64,000 nt of DNA. Source: UMGS1649 sp045611765. Its GTDB lineage: Bacteria > Bacillota > Clostridia > TANB77 > CAG-465. The notes beneath the pieces are model-generated. The model worked only from the letters and a program-made list of their open reading frames with translations. It was not told the origin of the DNA and searched no databases. A program made the translations under genes and the position numbers. Location of the stretch: positions 46,866 through 110,865 of the forward strand of contig JAZKXT010000007.1 in NCBI GenBank assembly GCA_045611765.1, read 5' to 3'. This document shows, in pieces, positions 6,622-14,364 of this stretch. The first letter of the stretch is position 1. The number at the start of each line of letters is the position of its first letter.

Positions 6622-8025
6622 ATGGTATTTAGTAGTGCAATTTTTTTATTTGGTTTTTTACCACTTTTGCTTGGACTATATTTCCTTGCAAAAGATAATT
6701 ATAGAAATTATATATTACTTATATTTAGTTTAATATTTTATGGCTTTGGTGGGCCAAAGTTACTTGTTATGATGATTGCAATTGTTATGATAGACTACAT
6801 TGCTGCAATATTATTAGATAAGTATTCAAGTAATAAAATTAGAAGGTTAATAATTGTTCTTACGGTAATTTTAAATATTGGAACGTTGTTCTATTTCAAA
6901 TATATGGGATTTACAGTAAGTGTTATAAACAGACTTACAAGTTTAAGTATTCCGGTGCCTAATATAGTACTTCCAATAGGAATATCTTTTTACACATTCC
7001 AAGCAATAAGCTATGTTATAGATGTATATAGAAAAGAGGTTAAAGCAAATAAAAATCCATTTAATGTATTACTTTATGCAAGTATGTTTCCGCAACTTGT
7101 TGCAGGACCTATTGTAAGATACAAGACAGTTGCAGAAGAAATAGAGAAACGTAAGGTTACACTAGATGGATTTACATTAGGGTTAGAACGCTTTATATTT
7201 GGACTAGCTAAAAAGCTAATCATAGCAAACAATACGGGAAAACTTGCTGATGTAATATTTGAATCTGAAATACTGGCAACTCCAATGGCTTGGCTTGGTG
7301 CAATTTCTTATGCACTCCAAATTTATTTTGATTTTTCTGCGTATTCAGATATGGCTATAGGTTTAGGAAAAATGTTTGGATTTAATTTTAAAGAAAACTT
7401 TAACTATCCATATATTTCTAAATCTGTTACTGAGTTTTGGAGAAGATGGCACATATCTTTATCTACATGGTTTAGAGATTATGTGTATATACCACTTGGT
7501 GGAAATAGACGTGGTATAAAAATACAGATACTTAATCTATTTATTGTGTGGAGTTTAACAGGAATATGGCATGGTGCTGCCATTAATTTCCTTTTATGGG
7601 GACTATATTATTTTATATTCTTAATATTAGAGAAATTTATATTAAATAAAGCATTGGATAAATTGCCAAAATGGGTAAGACATATATATACTTTGTTTGT
7701 AGTTTTAATAGGTTGGGTGCTATTTAGAGCTGAAGGATTGAGTGAATGTTTGCGACTGCTTAAAGCAATGTTTATACCATCTATGACAGAGATAACGTTG
7801 CAACAAATTAGGATATATATAGAAAGTTACGGAATATATTTGAGTCTTGGAATAATACTTTCTATGCCGATATTTCCAAAAATAAGGGATTTAGTTAAGA
7901 ATAAATTTAAAAAAAATACACTTGTATATATAATGTACTATTCATTTGTTAGTGGAGTGTTTGTGTTGAGTGTTATATTCTTGTCTCAAGCTACATATAA
8001 TCCATTCATATATTTTAGGTTTTAA
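6622..8025 (+). CDS. MBOAT family membrane-bound O-acyltransferase (AlgI/DltB-like)
   Basis: 467 residues from ATG 6622, chosen because GGAGAG lies 6 bases upstream; the earlier in-frame ATG at 6565 is inside the RNA region. It has about ten membrane segments, FPQLVAGPIVRY and WRRWHISLSTWFRDYVYIPLGG (the typical AlgI-like signature, shown in part), and LTGIWHGAAINF with the catalytic His. MBOATs of this type move acyl groups across the membrane to extracellular polysaccharide or wall polymers. The DHHW-family partner follows after 11 bases, as in known alginate/cell-wall O-acetylation pairs. Confidence 0.93.
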   Translation: MVFSSAIFLFGFLPLLLGLYFLAKDNYRNYILLIFSLIFYGFGGPKLLVMMIAIVMIDYIAAILLDKYSSNKIRRLIIVLTVILNIGTLFYFKYMGFTVSVINRLTSLSIPVPNIVLPIGISFYTFQAISYVIDVYRKEVKANKNPFNVLLYASMFPQLVAGPIVRYKTVAEEIEKRKVTLDGFTLGLERFIFGLAKKLIIANNTGKLADVIFESEILATPMAWLGAISYALQIYFDFSAYSDMAIGLGKMFGFNFKENFNYPYISKSVTEFWRRWHISLSTWFRDYVYIPLGGNRRGIKIQILNLFIVWSLTGIWHGAAINFLLWGLYYFIFLILEKFILNKALDKLPKWVRHIYTLFVVLIGWVLFRAEGLSECLRLLKAMFIPSMTEITLQQIRIYIESYGIYLSLGIILSMPIFPKIRDLVKNKFKKNTLVYIMYYSFVSGVFVLSVIFLSQATYNPFIYFRF

Positions 8026-8036
8026 GGGGGAGTGGC

Positions 8037-9209
8037 ATGAAAAACAAAGAAAAAATAATACAAATATGTTTTTGCGTAATATTTATTGCTATAATCTCTG
8101 TTATGGGGATAATTACTCTTACTAACAACAAAACATTGAGTAAAAAAGAGGGAAGAAAGCTCACTACTTTTCCTAAAATAACGATAGAAAATATTACTAA
8201 AGACAGTTTCTATACAGACATGACAAACGCATTTGCAGACCAGCTTGCTTTTAGGGAAAGCTTAATAAAAGTATATTATTTATTTAACCTACAAAGATAT
8301 GTTGGTGATGTTATTAAAGGTAAGGATAATCAACTGTTTCTTTCACCTCTTATAATAGAAAATGAAGAGAAGTATGAAAAGAATTTGGTAAGTGTATCAC
8401 AGAATGAAATAAGTAATGTGGCAAACCAGGTAACAGAAGCAGGTTCGAAGTTTATATTTATATCTATACCAAGAAAAGATGTACTTATGGAAGAATATTT
8501 GCCAGACACATATATAAAAGGAGCTGAGGCGTATTTAAAATATGTAGATTTAGTAAGAAAAAATGTTTCAGATAAAGTTGAAGTTTGGGATGCTTATGAT
8601 ATTCTTAAAGAGAGTGTAGATAATCCGTATTACATAACAGACCACCATATGAATATTAGAGGTGCATATAAGATATTTGAAGGAATAGTTAAAATTGTTA
8701 ATAAAGATGGATATAATATTGTACTTGAAAATTTAGAGGACGAGTTTACAGTAAATAAGCAAGTCTTAAATGGTTCATATAATAGAAAAATAGGGCAAAG
8801 TGTTAATGCTGGAGAGGAAGAATTAAATTTAGTATATAACAACAAAAACTTAGAATATACAAGACGAGATAATGGTGAACAAGTAACAACTCCAATTTTT
8901 GGCGAAGGCAATACATATGCTTCGGCGTATATGGGAGACGATTATGCTGAAACAGTAATAACAACTAACAATAAAAACGCACCAAATATTTTATTTGTTG
9001 GTTCCTCATACACTAATATATTAGAGTCTCTTGCAGTTTGCAAGTTTAATACTATGGTATCTATAGATTATAGGCATAATAAAACTGGAAAAAGTATAGC
9101 AGATTATGTTAAAGAATACGATATAGATTATACAATATTTATATGTGCACAGCAGACAGACTCTTTATCTATATCTTCTATAAAAGAACATTTAGGACTA
9201 AAAAAATAG
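8037..9209 (+). CDS. DHHW-family protein (AlgJ/AlgX-like, SGNH hydrolase-like)
   Basis: 390 residues. One N-terminal membrane anchor (about residues 8-28) leaves the remainder outside the cell. The segment YYITDHHMNIRGAYKIF carries the DHH signature of this family, and FVGSSYTNILESL near residue 322 resembles the Ser-containing nucleophile block. These proteins accept the acyl group from the MBOAT partner and place it on the polymer; the substrate polymer is unknown. AGGGGGAG precedes the ATG. Confidence 0.87.
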   Translation: MKNKEKIIQICFCVIFIAIISVMGIITLTNNKTLSKKEGRKLTTFPKITIENITKDSFYTDMTNAFADQLAFRESLIKVYYLFNLQRYVGDVIKGKDNQLFLSPLIIENEEKYEKNLVSVSQNEISNVANQVTEAGSKFIFISIPRKDVLMEEYLPDTYIKGAEAYLKYVDLVRKNVSDKVEVWDAYDILKESVDNPYYITDHHMNIRGAYKIFEGIVKIVNKDGYNIVLENLEDEFTVNKQVLNGSYNRKIGQSVNAGEEELNLVYNNKNLEYTRRDNGEQVTTPIFGEGNTYASAYMGDDYAETVITTNNKNAPNILFVGSSYTNILESLAVCKFNTMVSIDYRHNKTGKSIADYVKEYDIDYTIFICAQQTDSLSISSIKEHLGLKK

Positions 9210-9275
9210 TTATATAGTAGGCATAAACCATCATAATATATTGAATTAGACATACAATGTATTAGGGTGGTTTTT

Positions 9276-9755
9276 ATGACTATAAATGCATTGAAACTTG
9301 CAAATAGTAATCCGTATGCAGTAGCATACTTAAAAGGAAGTAACGATAATCCAAAGTTAAAAGGGACAGTGGAGTTTTTTCCATGGGCTACTGGTACGAT
9401 AATTAAACTAGAAATAATGGGGTTGCCAACGGGCAATCTAAACAATTTCTTTGGATTTCATATTCACGAGAATGGAGTATGTGAAAATGAGAAAAAATTT
9501 GAAACAACAGGTGGCCATTATGACGCTGGAATGAACCTGCATCCAAATCATACCGGAGACCTTCCGATGATATATTCCAATAACGGATACGCTTTTATGT
9601 TATATTATACTAACAGATTTAAGCCAGATGATATTATAGGAAGAAGTGTTATAGTTCATAGAATGACAGATGATATGATAACTCAACCTTCTGGAAATTC
9701 CGGTGCGAGAATTGCATGTGGAGTTGTTATAAAAAGAAGATGGACGTTTGCTTGA
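9276..9755 (+). CDS. Cu/Zn superoxide dismutase family protein
   Basis: 159 residues from ATG 9276 with AGGGTGG 5 bases upstream. The SodC fold is clear: GFHIHENG with the two Cu-binding His, GGHYDAGMNLHPNH and GDLP in the zinc loop, IVHRMTDD, and the C-terminal GNSGARIACGVV. There is no signal peptide or lipobox, so it is predicted cytoplasmic, unlike most bacterial SodC proteins. Related proteins in Clostridia often lack demonstrated activity. Here the His and Asp ligand positions look intact, so dismutase activity is plausible but not proven. Confidence 0.88.
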   Translation: MTINALKLANSNPYAVAYLKGSNDNPKLKGTVEFFPWATGTIIKLEIMGLPTGNLNNFFGFHIHENGVCENEKKFETTGGHYDAGMNLHPNHTGDLPMIYSNNGYAFMLYYTNRFKPDDIIGRSVIVHRMTDDMITQPSGNSGARIACGVVIKRRWTFA

Positions 9756-9793
9756 ATAACTAATGAGTATCAAGGAAAAATCAATAAAATATA

Positions 9794-9822
9794 TTGCAAA
9801 AGATAAAAATATGATATATAAT
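9794..9822 (+). promoter_or_regulatory. Promoter of the 35-residue ORF
   Basis: TTGCAA at 9794-9799 and TATAAT at 9817-9822 with a 17-base spacer, 26 bases before the start codon. Confidence 0.65.
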
Positions 9823-9847
9823 GTGTTTTATAAGAGGGGTGGAACAA

Positions 9848-9955
9848 ATGATAAACGTTGAAAGCCTTGTGGCTATACACATAGGTGCATACGCAACACT
9901 TGCTAATGAGAATACATTAGTATCGTTTTTATCCCCTAAAATAAAGCAAAAGTAA
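9848..9955 (+). CDS. Small protein of 35 residues, unknown
   Basis: ATG at 9848 with AGAGGGGTGG 5 bases upstream, its own promoter and a strong terminator right after the stop, so it is a complete small transcription unit. The protein begins MINVESLVAIHIGAYATL and ends SFLSPKIKQK. It has a mildly hydrophobic middle with no clear membrane helix. I do not recognise the family. Confidence 0.55.
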   Translation: MINVESLVAIHIGAYATLANENTLVSFLSPKIKQK

Positions 9956-9990
9956 CACATAGTAAAAACTATGTGCTGTTTTGCTTTTTG
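9943..9990 (+). terminator. Terminator of the small-protein gene
   Basis: CACATAG (9956-9962) pairs with CTATGTG (9969-9975). AAGCAAAA before and TTTTGCTT after extend the stem. A T-rich tract follows. Confidence 0.75.
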
Positions 9991-10014
9991 CATTAAAAAG
10001 GAGGAGAAAATAAA

Positions 10015-11469
10015 ATGCAAAAGAAAAAAGGTGTATCGCTTATAGTGCTAATCATAACAATAATTGTCATGATAATCTTAGCAACAACAGTAATGTTGTC
10101 ATTAGAAAACACAGGGATACTAGATAAAGCAAATGAGGCTGTAAATAAATCTGATCTACAAGAAATACAGCATATAGCTACTTTAAAATGGGCAGAACTA
10201 TATGGTACAGAAAGTGACGATGTTATAGAGAGCGAAATAATACGTACGCTAGATAGTGCGGGAGTAAAAACTTCAGAATATAGTATAAATATAACAGATA
10301 ATGGAGTAGAAGTAATACCAGTATTAAGTTGGGTAGTGACAACGGTAGATGGGGTACCAATTCCTAAAGGCTTTGTAGCTTCTCGAGCAACCGGAGAAAA
10401 TACAAAGGAGGGTGGTTTGGTAATATATGAAGGAACTCTACCTGTAACTGATGAAAATGTTGATGATGCTAAAAGAGAAAGGAATCAATATGTATGGGTC
10501 CCTGTAGATGATTTTAGTAAATTTGTAAGACAAAATTTTGGGCAGTCAAATACAATATCTAATGCGGTAACTTCAGACTATTGGGAAGTAACACCGAATA
10601 ACGCAAGTGCAACAACGGAATATACCAATCCAGATTACGCAGCGTGTATGGATGCAGAAAAAATTTCTACGTCAGAAGAATGTATAGAAGCGTATGGTGA
10701 GCCTACGTTTAAAATATCTCAAAAAACAATAGATGAAGTAACAGAAATGTATGAGAGCGTAGAAAGATATGGGGGATTTTATATAGCTCGTTACGAAGCA
10801 GGATTAGATGTGGGAAGTCATAAAAATGAAGCGGATGAAACGTTAATAAAAACAGTACACTTTAAAATGAACAAGGCACCATATAACTATATTAAATGGG
10901 GAGAAGGTTTGAGTGACGATACAAATGGCGCCGTAGAGATTGCAAGAAGTATATATTCAAAAGCCAATAGTAATTATGGTGTAGTATCAACACTTACATA
11001 TGGAGTACAATGGGACAGTGTACTTGAGTGGTGGATGAAAACAAATGCAAAAAATGGAACGGGTGATGCAACAATAACAAGTGATACTTTGAATACTAGT
11101 ACAAACTACGGGAATTATTATGATAATGCAATAGCATTAAATAACTTTAATGAGGGAGCAAAATATTTATTGTACACGTCGTCTACGCTTGCTACCGAAT
11201 ATCAAGATGTAAAAGCTAGAACATATTATGCGGATTGGTTGATGACAACAGGTGCAACAGAGGAAACCAGAATAAATAATATTTATGATATGGCTGGTAA
11301 TTTGTTTGAATGGACGATGGAAGGATATGGTGCTCGTAAACGTATACTTCGTGGAGGAAGCTTTAACACAACGGGTTCTTCAAGACCAGTTGATTGGAGA
11401 GAGCAAGGTACTTTAACTAGTGGTTATGCATATCGCGGGTTCCGTTCAGCACTTTATATAAAGTACTAA
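10015..11469 (+). CDS. Pilin-leader protein with a C-terminal formylglycine-generating-enzyme (SUMF1)-like fold
   Basis: 484 residues. Residues 1-40 form a type IV prepilin-like leader: KKKG, then VSLIVLIITIIVMIILATTV, without the usual Glu at +5. A helical NTGILDKANEAV segment follows as in pilins. The C-terminal half carries the SUMF1/C-type-lectin-like signature: RYGGFYIARYEAG, NIYDMAGNLFEWT, RILRGGSF and YRGFRSALY at the end. Active FGE cysteines are not evident, so it is more likely a display scaffold than an enzyme. This fold is the standard target of diversity-generating retroelements; the last 50 residues would be the variable part. The 5' part is closely related to the gene at 63723. 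Confidence 0.8.
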   Translation: MQKKKGVSLIVLIITIIVMIILATTVMLSLENTGILDKANEAVNKSDLQEIQHIATLKWAELYGTESDDVIESEIIRTLDSAGVKTSEYSINITDNGVEVIPVLSWVVTTVDGVPIPKGFVASRATGENTKEGGLVIYEGTLPVTDENVDDAKRERNQYVWVPVDDFSKFVRQNFGQSNTISNAVTSDYWEVTPNNASATTEYTNPDYAACMDAEKISTSEECIEAYGEPTFKISQKTIDEVTEMYESVERYGGFYIARYEAGLDVGSHKNEADETLIKTVHFKMNKAPYNYIKWGEGLSDDTNGAVEIARSIYSKANSNYGVVSTLTYGVQWDSVLEWWMKTNAKNGTGDATITSDTLNTSTNYGNYYDNAIALNNFNEGAKYLLYTSSTLATEYQDVKARTYYADWLMTTGATEETRINNIYDMAGNLFEWTMEGYGARKRILRGGSFNTTGSSRPVDWREQGTLTSGYAYRGFRSALYIKY

Positions 11470-11802
11470 TGGAACAACAAAACCGGCATATAGTGCAAGT
11501 AATGGACTTAAAGGAACATTACTTATTATACACCAGAAATAGAAACGTTTGATCCATCAAGTAAAGCAGCATTAATGTTATTTGGAGAGTATAACGAAGA
11601 AGATGATTATTTTGAGAATTTACCATATTATTGGCTTGACTCTCCTTTTGTTATTACGAACACTAATTACGCTAATTCCGGCATGCGCTATGTGGAAGAT
11701 GGTAATGTGAACAACTACAACTTGTGGAACTCGAATGGTAACTCTAATTATAACGAGAATGGCGTGCGTGCTGTAGCTTCTAAAAAACTGTGGGTGTTAT
11801 GA
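11470..11802 (+). pseudogene. Truncated DUF6273-type cassette, template-repeat-like
   Basis: The sequence matches the C-terminal half of the gene at 43762. AATGGAACAACAAAACCGGC (from 11468) corresponds to 44513 onward, about 170 bases of the longer gene are then missing, and the match resumes at ETFDPSSKAALMLFG to GVRAV. The readable part from 11575 gives 75 residues. It is unusually rich in AAC/AAT codons: about a dozen between 11665 and 11775. Where the intact gene has Glu, Tyr, Cys, Asp, Gly or His, this copy has Asn. It has no start region and no leader, so it is either a DGR template/cassette or a remnant. The junction lies exactly at the stop of the preceding gene. Confidence 0.7.
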
Positions 11803-11924
11803 CCAAGGTATAGCACGAGAAGTTTTAGATAGAAACAAACTGTGTCCTGTGGTAAAACCATAAACTAAAAATAAACGAACAGGGGTGTTAGTAGCCGGGA
11901 AGCGAAAAGGGGTTTGTTCTATCA
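11803..11924 (+). other. Spacer between template-like fragment and RT remnant
   Basis: 122 bases without a gene. It contains a G-rich part (CAGGGGTGTTAG, GAAAAGGGG) unlike the AT-rich flanks. In known DGRs the spacer between template and RT is part of the functional RNA; whether that applies here is inference only. Confidence 0.35.
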
Positions 11925-12413
11925 TTATTTTAGCGGAAAGATTAATTCTTTCCGCTTAGTTGTTTCTAGGAAACTCTTGTACATACTATTGTAGCAAATT
12001 AAGCTAGAAGTAATAGTGTGTAAATTAATATACCCTTTATTATACATATAAAATAGTTTGTTTATTTTTCGTTTCACGCCTCTATATTTTGCTGGAAAGT
12101 TTCTTGTATTTCTTCCCAAAAAGATAAAATTATCTGTGTTCTTGTATATTCTAGTTTTATTGTTCGGAGATAATTTTTCCTTATCTAAGAACTTTTTAAT
12201 TTCATTTAAACAATATTTTAAATATTCTTTAGATTGGTGGAACAAAAGAAAATCATCTTGGTAACGAACGTAATATTTTATTTTCAAAACTTCGTTTATA
12301 AAATGGTCGAGGTCGTTTAAATAAAATATGGCGAATGTTTGGCTTGTCATAGAACCAATGCTTAAACCTTGTCTATCATTGTCTATTATTTTCTCTAATA
12401 GGCCAAAGCGTCT
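11925..12413 (-). pseudogene. 5'-truncated reverse transcriptase, DGR-like
   Basis: The frame is open from 12413 down to 11925, with a stop at 12414-12416. It reads FGLLEKIIDNDRQGLSIG, then IGSMTSQTFAIFYLNDLDHF (motif 4, matching the IGxxxSQ pattern of DGR enzymes), KYYVRYQDDF (the catalytic YxDD box in its QDD form), then KLSPNNKTRIY, NFIFLGRN and the basic KYRGVKRKINK thumb region. Motifs 1-3, which come before this in an intact enzyme, are missing; an Rpn nuclease remnant takes their place and joins near 12395-12413. It reads opposite to the neighbouring cassette genes. Non-functional as it stands. Confidence 0.75.
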
Positions 12414-12931
12414 TTATCTTTGATAACACGCTTTAGTTTTTGCTTTTGGAATTCTATTATAGCAAGTTCGAATCTGTCTGTCGATGTTTTACTACCCGCT
12501 ATGTTATCTCTCGTTTGCCACTTGACATTCAAATCTTCCATTCCTTTTAAGGCTTCTACCTAATGGTCTACTATAACTATGCTTATTGTTTTACTTATTT
12601 CTTTATATTCATCACCTCTTTCTAGTTGTCTTGCATATGTATTTGCAAGATAATATAAAAATCTTTCATTTTCATATTTATACTGTTTTAGTTGTATCTC
12701 TACATTACAATACGTTCCATCCTCAAATCTTACTCGTAAATCCATTACACCTAGTTTTTCTTATGCAGTAGATATTTCTAAGTGTCTATCCAAGTTTTCT
12801 ATTATTTTTATTTTTGTTCCTAAAATATCACTTATCATTGCTTCTAATAATGTATTGTTTTTTCTTCCAAACAATGCGTGGAATACTATATCGATTTTAG
12901 GTTTAAGCAATATTTGTTCGTTTTTGGGCAT
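12395..12931 (-). pseudogene. Rpn-family PD-(D/E)XK nuclease, interrupted by two stop codons
   Basis: Start at ATG 12931 (reading leftward) with GGAGG 7 bases upstream. The frame gives KPKIDIVFHALFG, a TAA at 12761-12763, then MDLRVRFEDG, CNVEIQLKQY (the E-x-Q catalytic strand), YLANTYARQL, a TAG at 12560-12562, then KWQTRDNIAGSKTS and FELAIIEFQKQKLK, and ends in a stop at 12395-12397 inside the RT remnant. Rpn proteins are recombination-promoting nucleases often called putative transposases. Both lesions are nonsense changes in one continuous frame, so decay looks recent. Confidence 0.78.
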
Positions 12932-12935
12932 AAAA

Positions 12936-13288
12936 GTTCCTCCTTGCTATTTACAAGGCCTTGTATATATTTTAAATTTTATATATTTATTTAATATTTT
13001 AAATTTGTTTATTCAATTTCTTATGGGATATTGAGATAATTAATACAGAAGTATTACAGCTCTCAAAAGAAATAAATTTATTGATTAAATTTGTAATTAA
13101 TTACTTCTAATTTAGAAAAAACATATTAATATGTTAGGTATAAAATATTACGGGAAGTATGGCGGTGTCAAGAAAAATCGTGTGACAGAACTCGACAAAA
13201 ATGATGCAAAACATGGTAGTTTTTTACACATCCCCTTTATTTTTTTTCCTTTTAGTAGTATAATAACTACATAATTGAAAGGGATTTT
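12936..13288. other. Gene-free AT-rich stretch with a 14-base palindrome
   Basis: The stretch holds the Rpn ribosome binding site and a perfect palindrome TACAAGGCCTTGTA at 12952-12965, just upstream of the Rpn remnant, possibly an operator. The rest is very AT-rich with no open frame or stable hairpin that I can see. TATAAT at 13259-13264 before rsmD is a likely -10 box with a poor -35. Confidence 0.5.
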
Positions 13289-13843
13289 ATGAGAATAATT
13301 GCAGGAAAATTTAGAGGAAGAAAATTACAAGAATTTAATGTAGATACAACTAGACCAACACTGGATAGAATAAAAGAACCACTATTTTCAATACTTATGC
13401 CATATATGGAAGACGCGCGCGTATTAGATTTGTTTAGTGGAACAGGAAATTTAGGAATAGAAGCAGTGTCTAGAGGGGCAAAGTTTGCTTGGCTAAATGA
13501 TATAAATAAAAGCGCTTTAAAGGTTATAATTAGTAATGTTAGATTGACAGGATGCGAGAATTGTGTTAAAATAACGGGGAAAGAATATGAAAAATGTTTA
13601 AAACAAATTCATAATGATGGTGAGAAGTTTGACGTTATATTTTTAGACCCTCCATATAATGCAAATTATGAAACAAAGGTTTTAAATTTAATAGTAGAAT
13701 ATGACATTTTGAGACAAGGTGGAATTATTGTACTTGAGAGTGACAAAAGAAAACAAATAAATAGCAGTATACCAGGGTTAAAACTTAAAGACGAAAGAAC
13801 ATACGGAAGAGTAATTATTAGGTTTTATGAGTTGGAGGAATAG
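13289..13843 (+). CDS. rsmD: 16S rRNA (guanine-966-N2)-methyltransferase RsmD
   Basis: 184 residues, full length. It opens with MRIIAGKFRGRKLQ, then TRPTLDRIKEPLFSIL, SAM-binding DLFSGTGNLGIEA and the catalytic FLDPPY. It methylates G966 of 16S rRNA during 30S assembly. The next gene starts 2 bases after the stop. Confidence 0.95.
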   Translation: MRIIAGKFRGRKLQEFNVDTTRPTLDRIKEPLFSILMPYMEDARVLDLFSGTGNLGIEAVSRGAKFAWLNDINKSALKVIISNVRLTGCENCVKITGKEYEKCLKQIHNDGEKFDVIFLDPPYNANYETKVLNLIVEYDILRQGGIIVLESDKRKQINSSIPGLKLKDERTYGRVIIRFYELEE

Positions 13844-13845
13844 AT

Positions 13846-14283
13846 ATGGAAATATTTACACTATTAGAAAATTTAGAAGAGATAATAGAATCAGGTACAA
13901 AAGTGCCACTATCTACAAAAGTAATGGTAGATAAAGAAGAGTTAAATGAAATATTAGAAGAAATTCGTTTGAAATTACCAGATGAATTGAAACAAGCAAA
14001 GTGGGTTAAAGAAGAAAGACAAAGAATTATAATGGACGCTCAAAAAGAAGCAGACCAAATAGTTAAAGAAACTGAAACTAAAATAATTTCTTTGGTTGAC
14101 GATCACGAAATAACAAGACAAGCTTTGGCACAAAAAGAAGAGATAATTGAATCTGCAGATAAAGTTGCTCGTGAGATTACAACAGGTACTCGTGAGTACG
14201 CTGATGCTTTACTTGAAAGATTAGAAGAAATATTAAGAGAGGCTTTAAATGTTGTTCATGACAACAGAAAAGAACTTAAATAA
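13846..14283 (+). CDS. Coiled-coil protein, unknown function
   Basis: 145 residues, almost wholly helical and highly charged. Residues about 55-140 are a coiled coil rich in Glu and Lys (KEERQRIIMDAQKEADQIV and on), reminiscent of ATP synthase b-subunit stalks, but there is no membrane segment. Proteins like this are often found after rsmD/coaD in Clostridia; no function is established that I know of. Co-transcribed with rsmD (2-base gap) and ended by the terminator at 14292-14347. Confidence 0.75.
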   Translation: MEIFTLLENLEEIIESGTKVPLSTKVMVDKEELNEILEEIRLKLPDELKQAKWVKEERQRIIMDAQKEADQIVKETETKIISLVDDHEITRQALAQKEEIIESADKVAREITTGTREYADALLERLEEILREALNVVHDNRKELK

Positions 14284-14291
14284 GGAAGTAT

Positions 14292-14347
14292 GGCTGTAAG
14301 TGGGTATTAGTGTATATATTTGCTAATAATAACTTACGGCCTTTTTT
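14292..14347 (+). terminator. Terminator after the rsmD operon
   Basis: GGCTGTAAGT (14292-14301) pairs with ACTTACGGCC (14332-14341). An inner TATTAG/CTAATA stem extends it, and TTTTTT follows. Confidence 0.8.
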
Positions 14348-14364
14348 AAAAGAGGTTATATACA

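Noticed and set aside
11575..11802. Independent 75-residue gene
   Set aside because: No ribosome binding site at ATG 11575, and it matches the interior of the DUF6273 gene, so it is a fragment or cassette.
12058..12264. Plus-strand ORF of 68 codons
   Set aside because: It is the antisense of the RT remnant, hydrophobic by reverse complement, with no ribosome binding site.
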